A stretch of DNA of 64,000 nucleotides from Tridacna crocea. Its lineage: Eukaryota; Mollusca; Bivalvia; Cardiida; Cardiidae. The stretch spans positions 14,269,290-14,333,289 of the forward strand of contig OX031061.1 of assembly GCA_943736015.1 (NCBI GenBank). The letters run 5' to 3'. The notes beneath the pieces are model-generated. The model worked only from the letters and a program-made list of their open reading frames with translations. It searched no databases and had not been told where the DNA came from. Each line of letters starts with the position of its first letter. Position 1 is the stretch's first letter. Shown piece by piece: positions 33,971-46,672 of the stretch. The position numbers were made by a program, and so were the translations under genes.

Positions 33971-34365
33971 TAAATTAAATGGTTATGATACCAGGCCTAT
34001 TGCTATTTTTTTTGAAAATTCTCCTTTTATTTGGGGCCGTTTTCTCATTTTCCCATTTCATAATGTCAGTCAGTCAGAGAGACGGGGAGAGAGTTAGTCA
34101 TTCACAGAGAGAGAGAGAGAGAGAGAGAGATCGCTTTCGAAACAATCTTTCGGCGAACTATGTTTTATTTTCTTCTGTATTAATAAAGGTGTTGTTTTGT
34201 ATGACGATTAAAATTAGTTTGTTTATATAGTAAAGCTATGTAAATTAAGTGATAATCTCCTGCAACCCCGTTCAGCGCCAAAGCAAAATCATGTATTTCA
34301 CTGGACGGCAAGGATTGAAATCAGATTGCTGATCTTAGATCTTTGCTCGGTCAGTCATGCTTATA

Positions 34366-34445
34366 TGGCCTTCAACACGGGGAAAAGGGGCATTCGGACA
34401 TCTGCGTAGAATGTCGTCTTGGCTTAGCCTGCACAGTCCTCATGA
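34366..34445. repeat. Family J half-element, poly-C tract downstream
   Basis: acggggaaaaggggcattcg and aatgtcgtcttggcttagcc match the first half of the copy at 27525. A run of about 18 C lies at 34471-34490. Confidence 0.55.
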
Positions 34446-34840
34446 AGGAGTGATCTCCCGTAAGACCCTCCTCCCCCCCCCCCCCCCCCCATTCCCGCCC
34501 CTTAATAGGCAGAAAGTCATTACTGACAATAAAAGTGATAAATGGTCCCGGATGCGCCCCCATCTCACAAACAAAATTCATAACAAAGAAACAAATGAAC
34601 AAATACATAACAGAAATACAGGGACCTGGCAGGATTTGAACCTAGAACGCCCGGACGAAAACAGGGATGCAGCCAAGCGTGAATGAGTGGTCTCCCATGA
34701 TACATTTTACTTATTTAGCAGGTTAACCCCTCACCAAACGACAAAATTTTAAACTGGTCAAAGTTCAAAGCACTTGCAGATGACAAAGTAAACGTAACTA
34801 AAAAATTGAAATCTGTCTCAAGAAGGGTAAAAAAACATTG

Positions 34841-37800
34841 TCACCCCTCACAACCTACGTCAGTGTGACGTCACAGGTAGTGATATCGGACCTTTGTTAT
34901 AAAGTCAGTGTGAGTGTTTCACACTGATTAACGTGAGCCGCGGACACCATGTGTTTTCGGTACACCAGATCAGATTTTCAATGGAAGAACCGGAGGTGGT
35001 GTTAGTATTTTCATTTTTATGGACCTGATTTACCTAGATACACACTGATCAACGTGAGCCGCGGACACCATGTGTTCTCGGTACACCAGATCGGATTTTC
35101 CATGGAAGAATCGGAGGTGGTGAAAGTATTTTCATTTTTATGGACCTGATTTACCTAGATAGAAATGTTGATTTACAGCAGTGTCAAGACGAATGATTGA
35201 TCTGTTTACATACATACTAAGGAATAATAATACAATCATCTAAGCGAGCTGTGGCTTTATGAGCAACTGGAGTCTTATTGATTTTAAGTTTATTGCCGAA
35301 TTTTGGACAAAATCCCAAACCATTGTTCATTTTACAAGTTTGTATGGTAAGATAAATGTATTCCCTAAAGGAAAACAAAATTTCACTTGGAAATGTCTAT
35401 CCAAAGCGAAGATATACGCTTTTGAATGGACCTGGGTAGAGGAAAATATGCTAACAAGACACCAATTTTATTTTCAATGTTTGCACATGGACACCAGATC
35501 AGAAAACGCTTGCGGTAACTGGACACCAACCTTTAAATCATTAATATTTCTGCCTGAAACTCGATGCATGGGCTGTATACGAAGACTATTTTTATAAACA
35601 TTATGTCACTACGGTCCATTACCTGATAAAGAGCATGTTCAACTCAATTTCATTACTTCTAGCACTTGCTTTTTTGAAATATTTTCAATATTACGGCAAT
35701 TTACGAAGTAGACCTATGATGCTTGATCACAATTGACTGGTCATTGTCTCCAATGTTGGTGCAAAACATGTTCCTTGTTTACAGCGTTTCAGTTTAATGA
35801 ATGGCGTATTAACCCATTTACCACGCAATCACAAGCTTTAATGTCCCTGGGAAAGATGGCTTAGAAAAACTTTGTCCATAAAGAAAAACCATAGCCTATT
35901 AACTAATACAGTGTGTACATTATTTACCACATTTGGCCTGATTCTTAGTTTAAATAATTTTCAAATCCGCTTGGCCAACTGTTAGAATGGCGTTATACTC
36001 TTCGTACATTTACATGCACGTGAGTTTGTTCGTCTACGTGTTTGTTTCTAAAACTTTAATAGACTAGTCTTCAGAAACCACCGAGTGGAAATCAACAAAA
36101 ATCAACGTGGATGATTCCATAAATTTCTTTCGAGATACTTCGATCCTTTAAAAAACATGGCTTATGTGGAAGAAGCTTGTTTTCCGTGTACGGCGCGTTG
36201 TGAAAATTGTAAAATTTGTCCTCTCTGAAGAACTCAATCACGAGATTGGCATTGGGTAGTTTTCTATCACACTCCTTCAATAAATTTTGATTTTTTGAAA
36301 AACATGGCTTTTGTTGGTGGGGCTTATTTTCTCTTAGTGTCATAAAGCGGAAGTACTTGCAGCTCTTTAAATTCATTGATAATAAATGTATGTACATGTA
36401 TTTAATAACACAGATGATCTCTGATGTTTCATTTTATCTAATATGCTGGGTGATCATGATATATGAGATATTAATCTTTATTGTTACAAACTTACATAGT
36501 TCTTGGAAATGCAGCATTATAGTGCTCAGATATAGTTACAGTTAAACCTATATTAATCAATTACCAAAGGGACGGTCGAAAGAGCTTGCCAAAGGTAGGT
36601 GCTTGCTTGATATAGATGAATGTCTGTGCATTGCTATTTGTCGGGAACTACATGTATGCTTGTTTATTTAGGTTGCTTGCTTAATATAGGTGGCCAACAT
36701 GCCAGGTTTTACTGTATTTCGTATCGCTGAAATTTATTGGTGAGATCATCAGACCCTCTAACAGTGGTGATTTTGAAATTCAGACTGCGAGAGAATTTGC
36801 TAATTCTATATCTTTGAGCGTAATTGTTATGATACACAGTCTGTTTCGTCATAGTTTTGTAAATAAAGCGAAATAAAAAAAACGAAACAGGATATACAGA
36901 CGTGGTTTATTTTTATAAATGACGAATTTCAGAAAAGATTTAATTTAGTAATTTGCCATGGCTGCAATTAACCTCTCTAATAATTTCCTAGCACACTACG
37001 TACCTCTGAGCGATATAAATTTAACCTGATTCTGTTCCCTCTTTTTATCCATGCAGAAATCTTTAGTTGGTTCTAGAGCATCGAGAGGTAGTATCAAACT
37101 CAAAGTGAAAATTGTTCAAGTGAAAAAAATGTCAGTAATCAAGTTGCTGAGAAATTTCAAAAACAAATTCACCTCTTTATCAGTACTCGAATGTTTACAA
37201 ATATGTCTATATGTGTTATGCATTACCTTGAAGATAATTAATTTTCAAAGGCATGTAGCGTGTTCTACTAAAACGTTTTAATACCATCAAGAATGAAAGA
37301 ACTGAACATTTTCGGTGTATTTACAATCTAACGTCAAAGCCGGCAATCCAACGTATACATACGTTGGCCAGTGTGACCAATTCTTGACTCAAAGTAATGA
37401 ACACGAATTACAAATTCTTTGGATTAGTTAATAGGGACAAAGTTTTTCTAAGCCATCTTTCCCAGGGACATTAAAGCTCGTAATTGCCTGGTAATGGGTT
37501 AATACGACATTCATAAAACTGAAACGCTGTAAACAAGGAACATGTCTTGCACCAACATTGGAGACAATGACCGGTCAATTGTGATCAAGCATCGTAGGTC
37601 TACTGCGTAAATTGCCGTAATATTGCAAATATTTCAAAAAAGCAAGTGCTAGAAGTAATGAAATTGGGTTGAACATGCTCTTTATCAGGTAATGGACCGT
37701 AGTGACATAATGTTTATAAAAATAGTCTTCGTATACAGCCCATGCATCGAGTTTCAGGCAGAAATATTGATGATTTAAAGGTTGGTGTCCAGTTACCGCA

Positions 37801-40800
37801 AGCGTTTTCTGATCTGGTGTCCATGTGCAAACATTGAAAATAAAATTGGTGTCTTGTTAGCATATTTTCCTCTACCCAGGTCCATTCAAAAACGTGTATC
37901 TTCGCTTTGGGTAGACATTTCTAAGTGAAATTTTGTGTTCCTTTAGGGAATACATTTATCTTACCATACAAACTTGTAAAATGAACAATGGTTTGGGATT
38001 TTGTCCAAAATTCGGCAATAAACTTCAAAACAATAAGACCCCAGTTGCTCATAAAGCCACAGCTCGCTTAGATGATTGTATTATTATTCCCTAGTATGTA
38101 TGTAAACAGATCAATCATTCGTCTTGACATTGCTGTAAATCAACATTTCAGTCTATGTAAATCAGGTCCATAAAAATGAAAATACTTACACCACCTCCGG
38201 TTCTTCCATGGAATATCCGATCTGGTGTACCGAGAACACATGGTGTCCGCGGCTCACGTTGATCAGTGTGTAGATAGAAATGTTGATTTACAGCAATGTC
38301 AACACGAATGATTGATCTGTTTACATACATACTACGGAATAATAATACCATCATCTAAGCGAGCTGTGGCTTTATGAGCAACTGGGGTCTTATTGTTATG
38401 AAGTTAATTGCCAAATTCTGGACAAAATCCCAAACCATTGTTCATTTTACAAGTTTGTATGATAAGATATAGGAACACAAGATTTCACTTAGAAATGTCC
38501 ATCCAAAGCGAAGATATACGTTTTTGAATGGACCTGGGTAGAGGAAAATGTGCTAACAAGACACCAATTTTATTTTCAATGTATGCACATGGACACCAGA
38601 TCAGAAAAAGCTTGCGGTAACTGGACACCAACCTTTAAATCATCAATATTTCTGCCTGAAACTCGATGCATGGGCTGTATACGAAGACCATTTTTGTAAA
38701 CATTATGTCACTACGGTCCATTACCTGATAAAGAGCATGTTCAACTCAATTTCATTACTTCTAGCACTTGCTTTTTTGAAATATTTGCAATATTACAGCA
38801 ATTTACGAAGTAGACGTACGATGCTTGATCACAGTTGACCGGTCATTGCCTCCAATGTTGGTGCAAGACATGTTCCTTGTTTACAGCGTTTCAGTTTTAT
38901 GAATGTCGTATTAACCCATTACCACGCAATCACGAGCTTTAATGTCCTTGGGAAAGATGGCTTAAGAAAAACATTGTCCCTATTAACTAATCCAAAGAAT
39001 TTGTAATTCGTGTTCATTACTTTGAGTGCAAGAATTGGTCACACTGACCAACGTATGTTGGATTGCGGCTTTGACGTTAGATTGTACATTTATACATCGA
39101 AAATGTTCAGTTCTTTCATTCTTGATGGTATTAAAAACTTTTTTGTAGAACACGCTACATGCCGAATGGGACTATGAAAATTAATTATCTTCAAGGTTAT
39201 GCTTAACACATATTGACATATTTGTAAACATTCGAGTACTGATAAAGAGGTGAGTTTGTTTTTGAAATTTCTCAGCAACTTGATTACTGACATTTTTTTT
39301 ACTTGTACAATTTTCACTTTGAGTTTGATACAACCTCTCGATGCTCTAGAACCAACTAAAGATTTCTGCATGGATAAAAAGAGGGACAGAATCAGGTTAA
39401 ATTTATATCGCTCAAAGGTACGTAGTCTGCTAGGAAATTATTAGAGAGGTTAATTGCAGCCATGGCAAATTACTAAATTAAATCTTTTCTGAAATTCGTC
39501 ATTTATAAAAATAATCCAGTGTATTTCCTGTTTCTTTTTTTTTAATTTCGCTTTATTTACAAAACTATGACGAAACAGACTGTGTATCAGAACAATTACG
39601 CTCGAAGATATAGAAGTAGCAAATTCTCTGGCAGTCTGAATTTTAAAATCACCACTGTTGGAGGGTCTGATGACTTCTCCAATAAATTTCAGCGATACAG
39701 TAAAACCTGGCATGTTGGCCACCTGTATTAAGCAAGCAACCTGAATAAACAAGCATACATGTAGTTCCCGACAAATAGCAATGCACAGACATTTATCTAT
39801 ATCAAGCAAGCACCTGCCTTTGGCAAGCTCTTTCGACCGTCGCTTTGGTAACCGATTACTATAGATTGAACTGTAACTATATCCGAGCACTATAATGCTG
39901 CATTTCCAAGAACTATGTAAGTTTGTGACAATAAAGATTAATATCTCATATATCATGATTACCCAGCATATTGGATAAAATGAAACATTATCAGAGATCA
40001 TCTGTGTTATGAAATACATGTACATACATTTACATGTATTATCAATGAATTTAAAGAGCTGCAAGTACTTCCGTTTTATGACACTAAGAGAAAATAAGCC
40101 CCACAAACAAAAGCCATGTTTTTCAACAGATCAAAATTTATTGAAGGAGTGTGATAGAAAACTGCCCAATGCCAATCTCATGATTGAGTTCTTTAGAGAG
40201 GACAAATTTTACAATTTGCACAACGCACCGTACACAGAAAATAAGCTCCTTCCACATAAGCCATGTTTTTTTAAAGGATCGAAGTATCTCGAAAGAAATT
40301 TATGGAATCATCCACGTTGATTTTTTGTTGATTTCCACTTGGTCTATTAATTAAAAGTTTTAGAAATAAACGCGTAGATGAACAAACGCACGCATGTAAA
40401 TGTACGAAGGGTACAACACCATTCTAACAGTTGGCCAAGCAGATTTGAAAATTATTTAACGTAGTGGACCCGTAATAGGAAACAGCTATTTCTACTATAA
40501 TATTATCCTACAAAATATGCTAAGATTAAAAATGAGTAACAAAATATGCTAAGATTAAAAATGAGTATTATTGTACGACTCTCACCGAGCCACTTTTTCC
40601 TTTTTGTCCTTCCTGGAATTATCATTTATAAATCTAAAACCACTTTATTCTCATCATAAGGAGTTTCTGGAAACTAACAAAAGTATCAACAAATAATTTG
40701 AAGATAGACATCGAAGGAATTTTTGGTCGGTTAAAAATGTGCAAAAGTATCATATCTGTATAAATCTGTCTTTATCAGCTTTAAAAAAAAGTATGCCATG

Positions 40801-42670
40801 CTGCACTAGATGTATTACGGGTCAACTACCTTAAACTAAGAATCAGGCCAAATGTGGTAAATAATGCATGTATACATTGTTTTAGTTGATATGTGTTTTT
40901 CTTTATGGACAATGTTTTTCTAAGCCATCTTTCGTGATTGCGTGGTAATGGGTTAATACGCCAGTCATTAAACTGAAACGCTGTAAACAAGGAACATGTC
41001 TTGCACCAACATTGGAGGCAATGACCGGTCAATTGTGATCAAGCATCTTAGGTCTACTTCGTAAATTGCTGTAATATTGCAAATATTTCAAAAAAGCAAG
41101 TGCTAGAAGTAATGAAATTGAGTTGAACATGCTCTTTATCAGGTAATGGACCGTAGTGACATAATGTTTACAAAAATAGTCTTCGTATACAGCCCATGCA
41201 TCGAGTTTTAGGCAGAAATATTGATGATTTAAAGGTTGGTTCCAGTTACCGCAAGCTTTTTCTGCTCTGGTGTCCATGTGCATACATTGAAAATAAAATT
41301 GGTGTCTTGTTAGCACATTTTCCTCTACCCAGGTTCATTCGAAAACGTATATCTTCGCTTTGGATGGACATTTCTAAGCGAAATTTTGTGTTTCTTTAGG
41401 GAATACATTTCTCTCATCATACAAACTTGTAAAATGAACAATGGTTTGAGATTTTGTCCAAAATTCGGCAATAAACTTCAAAACAATAAGACCCCAGTTG
41501 CTCATTAAGCCACAGCTCGCTTAGATGATGGTATTATTATTCCGTAGTATGTATGTAAACAGATCAATCATTCGTGTTGACATTGCTGTAAATCAACATT
41601 TCTATCTAGGTAAATCAGGTCCATAAAAATGAAAATACTTACACCACCTCCGGTTCTTCCATGGAAAATTCGATCTGGTGTACCGAGAACACATGGTGTC
41701 TGCGGCTCACGTTGATCAGTGTGGTTTGGTAAGACTGTTTTTTTTTTGTAATCCTTCCTTTAAATGATCTGAAAAAAGTCTTTCGACCTGCAAAGCGTAC
41801 AATGCCTAGGGACTTTGTTTTTTGTCAAAGCTTTTGTTAAAGGCGGCCCTTCAGAATTTAGGACGAAAACTTTACAAAAATACAAAAATAACATCCTTAT
41901 ACTCTCAAAGCCTTATGATCGTCATTCATAAAACCCCAGTAGTCGAAAACCACCCGACAACACGAGAAATAAGGGATTTACTACGGCCAAGGTCGACATC
42001 GATGGGAAACACTTCTATTTTTACATGAACAACTCACTCATTTACATAGTGGAAATACACAGACGAAGCTTCAAACATAGCATCCGAAGAAGATATTGTG
42101 AAAAGTAATTACATGTGCGTTATGTAATGGAATTTTAGAGTCATTAGTCACGTGCCAGTCACTTAACATTCCCACAATGCATTTTTTTTATCTTTGGCGC
42201 GAAATCTAAAAATAGCTTAAGAGGCTACGTAGGCTTTTAAGGGAATACCATAAAAAAAATTTGTTTTTGTAATTTTATGATTCTTAATTATTGATGAATT
42301 GTATTGTTTTTTTCATATAAATTTCAGTGATATATATATTTTTTGATTCTGTGTGATGTGAAATTTCTAAGTACCCACCTTTAACTACTTATAATAATGG
42401 AAGAGACTTCGACCAACTATTAAAACCCAATCAGTTTTTGACATTTGGTCAAAGTGTTTGTGCATATAGACATCTGCTTCCTGTCTAAAACATCAGAATA
42501 TTAAATGTATTCATCTAATGTCTTTGATAAATACATGAGAGTCTTTGTAGTCCGTTTGTATCCAGCCAAGCTAGCCTCATTCTATCTTCATATCGTACTT
42601 ACTTTTCAATATAAGTTACGAAAATGCGCAGGTCCGATATCACTTCCTGTGACGTAGGCTGTTACCCTTG
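34841..42670. mobile_element. Large unclassified inverted-repeat element, 7.83 kb
   Basis: ATTG is present directly outside both ends (34837-34840 and 42671-42674). The terminal 60 bp are inverted copies sharing CCTACGTCA and AGTGATATCGGACCT, the left one with about 12 extra bases. The inside is a palindrome: left arm 35041-38147, loop 38148-38278, right arm 38279-41722. Each arm starts and ends with an inverted pair of a block of about 800 bp (35041-35880, 37447-38272, 38276-38975, 40905-41722) around a middle segment of about 1.5 kb. A 120-bp piece of that block is also repeated directly at 34923-35040. The right flank 41723-42670 is unique. No conserved transposase was recognised; open frames differ between arms. 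A 4-bp duplication with inverted ends points to a DNA transposon, superfamily unknown. Confidence 0.75.
40456..40834. mobile_element. Family E TTAA element inside the right arm of the 7.83-kb element
   Basis: TTAA, a 371-bp body, then TTAA. The ends CGTAGTGGACCCGTAATA and tattacgggtcaactacc are inverted copies. The matching position in the left arm (about 35950-35965) has one TTAA and no insert, so the empty site is preserved. A 30-bp internal stretch (aacaaaatatgctaagatta) is doubled near 40510-40570. Confidence 0.9.
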
Positions 42671-42840
42671 ATTGGGGGAAAAGGAGAAAATGCTGGTTAC
42701 GTGCATTTTCTCCTTTTCCCACAATGTTTTTGAAAGGCTTCTATCTCAGCAAGTCATGAACAAGAGATCTGTCACCATTATATTAGTGAAATAGTGTTAA
42801 CTATTAGACTGCTAAGCGGGACTTAACGACCTTTTGCGAA

Positions 42841-42899
42841 CAATCTAGATCAAGATCAGACTGCACAGAATGTTTAGTCTGATCTTGGATATACACTGT
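42841..42899. repeat. Family C hairpin
   Basis: aatctagatcaagatcagac with tagtctgatcttggatatac. Confidence 0.65.
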
Positions 42900-43084
42900 T
42901 CTAGACGGAGATGTTTTTTTCTCTTGATCATATGCGACCCATCACGCAAAAAGGGACCACCTGGGAATTCTGTACATCAAATAGATGAAAACATATCAAC
43001 GATAGTGCAGGTCAGTTTAAGTTGTTAATTAAAAAATGATTGTATAAGGAGGCACAATGACCACTTTTCATATAGAAAATATCA

Positions 43085-43165
43085 TTAAAGCGAAAGGTGT
43101 CAACCCTGGTCAGCCTGCGCCATTCGCGCATGCTGACCAGGGTTGACACTTTTCGCAGATCCCAG
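43085..43165. repeat. Family J hairpin
   Basis: aaaggtgtcaaccctggtca and tgaccagggttgacactttt around the core gcctgcgccattcgcgcatg. Nearly perfect arms. Confidence 0.75.
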
Positions 43166-43540
43166 AAGGTCCCTTGTCTTTGAAGTAGTGACATTTGGGC
43201 TTTTACTATCGGGTTGAAAGTTTCATTTCCGTTAGGACAGCGTTAAATCGGTATGAAACGCGCTTTTTTACACAATTACATTTAGAGACGCCATTGTTTC
43301 CACGATGGAATGTGGGAAATAAGTCGATGCCTTGGTAAAAGATACTATTTTCGAAGTTCTGGTTAAAGAAATCCCAGGAAAAACATGGATAGCTGCACTC
43401 GCGCCTCTACATAATGAAATAAATCTGAAAAGCGGTACTTTCATAACTGAATAAATAAATTTAATTCTATAAAATGGCTGAAACCACAAATTCTCTGAAA
43501 GATCAAAACAGAGTTTGGTCATAATCTTGAATATAGCAGT

Positions 43541-43604
43541 GGACAGTGTGGATAAGAGATCAGACTGCACGTTCTGTGCAGTCTGATCTTGATCTACACT
43601 GTCC
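43541..43604. repeat. Family C hairpin
   Basis: ggacagtgtggataagagat and cttgatctacactgtcc with the loop ctgcacgttctgtgcag. Confidence 0.75.
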
Positions 43605-44256
43605 ACAAAAGCTTCTGGTGTCGTCTATAGTATGGAAAGTATTGAACCGCATACAAACTAGAGACGCTGTTCGTTATATTACAGGAACGCAAGAGTTGTG
43701 ACGTGTTACATAGTGATAGCTTACTTGCTCGACTGATTTAAAACAATAATAGGTAGAGTGTTTGTTATTTCATTGTTATTTGTGTTTTTCATGTTTTACT
43801 TTTTATTTTCGGTCTTAGCATTTACTAAACGATTTTGATTTGTTTTTTTTTTTTACCAAAAAGCGAAAAGCTATGATGACACTCTAGGAAAAGGAGAAAA
43901 TGTAGTTTTGTTCATTGTTTCTCAGACAGATCCTAGTACAATATTTTATTTATTTTTTCTCAATCCTATTCAAACACTTTTGATTTGAACAGGATTAAAC
44001 CGTTTTGGCTAGGCAAAGGGTAACCCTTTCATTTTAAAACATTGCAATGTATTGACAGCAAATGACCCAGTCAAAACATTGTCGAAAATGAAGAAATTGT
44101 TCGTTACGAGCAATTTATTTATTTGCAACGATATTTTCCACACTCCCTTTACATTTTCATTACAATTATCACGACAAAGGTTTTCTTAGTTTAATAATTA
44201 TATGATAGTCCATGTAATCTATCAGTTCCACAAGTCTGAGTTGGATTTTAAAACCT

Positions 44257-44484
44257 TTAACCCTTTCCCAAACGACAAATTTTGGACTCTTCCAAACTGA
44301 AAGAGTTTGCAGACGACAATTTTAGATATTGAGAAAATGGCAGAAAGTTCTCAAAAAGGGTAGAAAACACTGTGGGAAAAGGAGAAATTGCTCGTTACGA
44401 GCAATTTCTCCTTTTCCCACAGTGTTTTCAAAAGACTTTTACTGCAGACACGTAAAAACCAGGGCTTGTTTGGGAAAGGGTTAA
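44257..44484. mobile_element. Family A TTAA element, GCTC subtype, complete
   Basis: TTAACCCTTTCCCAAACGAC to gtttgggaaagggttaa with a perfect aaattgctcg hairpin. A clean example of the second subtype. A worn copy lies upstream at about 44020-44150. Confidence 0.85.
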
Positions 44485-44514
44485 GCTACTATGCACGAAT
44501 CACCGATCTTTTGC

Positions 44515-44578
44515 GGACAGTATAGATCGAGATTAGACTGCATACAACATTCAGTCTGATGCTTTACATACACTATCC
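44515..44578. repeat. Family C hairpin, diverged
   Basis: gacagtatagatcgagatta and the worn arm tctgatgctttacatacac. Another worn copy lies at about 45313-45375. Confidence 0.55.
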
Positions 44579-44599
44579 GATAAGGAGATAATTTTGTCT

Positions 44600-45736
44600 C
44601 CAAAAAGTAAATTTTAAATAACTACATTCAAGTTTTTACTATCGGTGTTAAAGTTTCAGTTAGCTTATTTAGAAGGATAATGGATAAAAAGGAAAGACTT
44701 GAACTCTATGATTGTTAGACAAGTCAAGGGATATTTTCTGTCACTATGGGAAAATATACGAATCTTATATGTTCAAGACTTATTGTTTTACATGGATAAA
44801 TTACAAAATGTCAGTGTTTATGTAAGATCAGACAGCAAGTTCTGTGCAACATGTTATTTTTTTTTCTAGATTATTCTCAAGAAAATGCTTGCTCTACAAT
44901 AAGGTCGTAATCAAGCAACGTTTAAAACCTAGGAAATAAAATAAATGTACAGTAGAAGTGACAGTAACTGGAGATCATAAACGGTAAACACTTATTCTTT
45001 TATTTATTCTCTTAATCTTTTTTAATGTCTCATCAATGTACTTTTCACCCAAAGAATAAAAGAATAACACAGGTACATGGTTATATATCAAGTTGAAACA
45101 TGTTCAACATGCCAGTATTGAAGCAACTTTATAAAAGAATATACTCGTAATTATGCTTGAAATAAAAGCTTTGGTAAAATCAGCCTTTCAATTCCACACC
45201 CATTGTATCTTCTCCCAATCTTTATCACTATGATAAAACTATTATGCGTTTTATAATGTTAATTGTTTTTTGTCGGCCTTTTTTTTTAACAAATGACGAG
45301 GCCCTTCTTTTGTAGACAATGTATATTCAGATCTGAGTGCACAGAAGGGTCGACTTGGTTTAGATCTACACTGTAGTTTATATTATAATAAGGTTAGGAT
45401 GGGAACTGTGACGCAAGTTTATATATATATATGAAATAATGTGAAAACATTTTCGAAAAAGAAGAATTTGCTTGTCATACGCACACTGTCCATTTCCACA
45501 AAAATTCACAAAGTCTGAAGGGGTGATTATACGCCAAATGGGTGTCATGGTTAGTAATATTTTAATGTACTTATTGTAGACATACGGTGCACATTATTTG
45601 TCATGTAATTCAGTAAAAAATGCAAACCACCGATCAAATTGTATGTTACATACATGTACGTATGCAAATCCCTTGAAATATATACACACATGTATTATAA
45701 TGTATTTTTGTAAATCGAAAGAAAGCAATGTTACAA
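44600..45736. other. Intergenic stretch, no gene recognised
   Basis: AT-rich, with no exon-like protein words. Only the worn family C copy near 45313 was seen. Confidence 0.4.
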
Positions 45737-45922
45737 CGCATCCATATTCACCAATCATTCTCAGTTTCGTTCGAAGTTCAATTATAGATTTAGAAAGGAA
45801 CACAAACTATGATTGGCTAAACAATTTGATTTAGCCAATCAGAAGTTATGATACTTTTAAATTTAGACAAGCCTTGGGATTAGGACCAAAATGTTCCTAG
45901 GAATGACTAGTGAATATAAATC
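45737..45922. mobile_element. Family D hairpin element, diverged
   Basis: atattcaccaatcattctca at the left, ggaatgactagtgaatataa at the right, core ggctaaacaatttgatttag. Confidence 0.65.
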
Positions 45923-46672
45923 CATATGCTTCAAAGCTTAAGTCTATCTCTCTTATTGTCTATTTGTCTTTCCACCTGTCAATCTGTATTCCAGCCAGTG
46001 CGTCCCCCTTCTTCTGTACATCATTTTGCCATCATTTCACATCCTCGTTTCTGTCCCTCCCTCCATCCCCTTCGTTTATCTAGATGGATCAAACAATTTT
46101 TTACCTACCAGCTTTTTGCCTGTCTGTTGAGGATGCAATGCAAAAGGTCATATGGCCTGAACACAGAAGGAAGGCAATGCTTTGTCAAAATGTTGCATCC
46201 TAGTAAAAGGTTGCACAAACTAGTATATGCCTCAGTCGAACTTTTCCATTGCACTTCAAACATACAAATGAAATGGTGGTTGATTCAACAACATATATCA
46301 AAGCCACTTTTGTTTTATTAAACATCGCTCTCCAAAACCTATACAAATACAACTATTTCAGTTTGGACGAATCCTTCAGTCGATCACATAATCAACTTGT
46401 CGTGAAACGTTATTTTGTATTTCCAGTTCCTTTCCTTACCAAACTGTCCGTTAATTCGCAACATATATTCAGCTGTGTCCTCTTATGTTATAAACAGCTT
46501 TGACTTCCTTCGTAGTTTAGTTGTCACAAAATCAAGCACTTGCTAAATTTATTTACGGCCATTAAGTTAGATCAGTTAACTACAGTCACCTTTGAGTAAC
46601 TCTAGCTCTAGACAAAGACGGTGAAGAATAAATATTGATTTCTATTATTACTTTTTATTCAGCAGAATACAG
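45923..46672. other. Upstream region of the TRIM-like gene
   Basis: Pyrimidine-rich (CTGT/CTTT runs). It probably holds the 5' UTR intron: attcag at about 46655-46661, 11 bases before the start codon, looks like an acceptor. Open frames here are long but low in complexity, with no recognisable domain. Confidence 0.4.

Larger units (their letters stand above)
34723..42770. mobile_element. Family A element split by a 7.83-kb insertion
   Basis: The left half is 34723-34840 (TTAACCCCTCACCAAACGAC to gggtaaaaaaacattg). The right half resumes at 42671 (attgggggaaaaggagaaaa) with the hairpin and the ggcttctatctcag word. Its own right TTAA is worn away. Together they read through as one family A copy. 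Confidence 0.8.

Noticed and set aside
35259-35597. 112-residue open frame in the 800-bp block
   Set aside because: The four copies of the block do not share an open frame.
39450-40106. 218-residue open frame in the large inverted repeat
   Set aside because: The matching left arm does not keep this frame open, composition is not protein-like, and no domain was recognised.
34841-42670. Assembly or amplification artefact creating the giant palindrome
   Set aside because: The arms differ by many single bases and by the family E insertion, and clean ATTG flanks mark a real insertion. Not fully excluded without reads.
45926-46503. Open frames of 131 and 84 residues before the TRIM-like gene
   Set aside because: Low-complexity serine/leucine/proline translation of pyrimidine-rich DNA; no domain.
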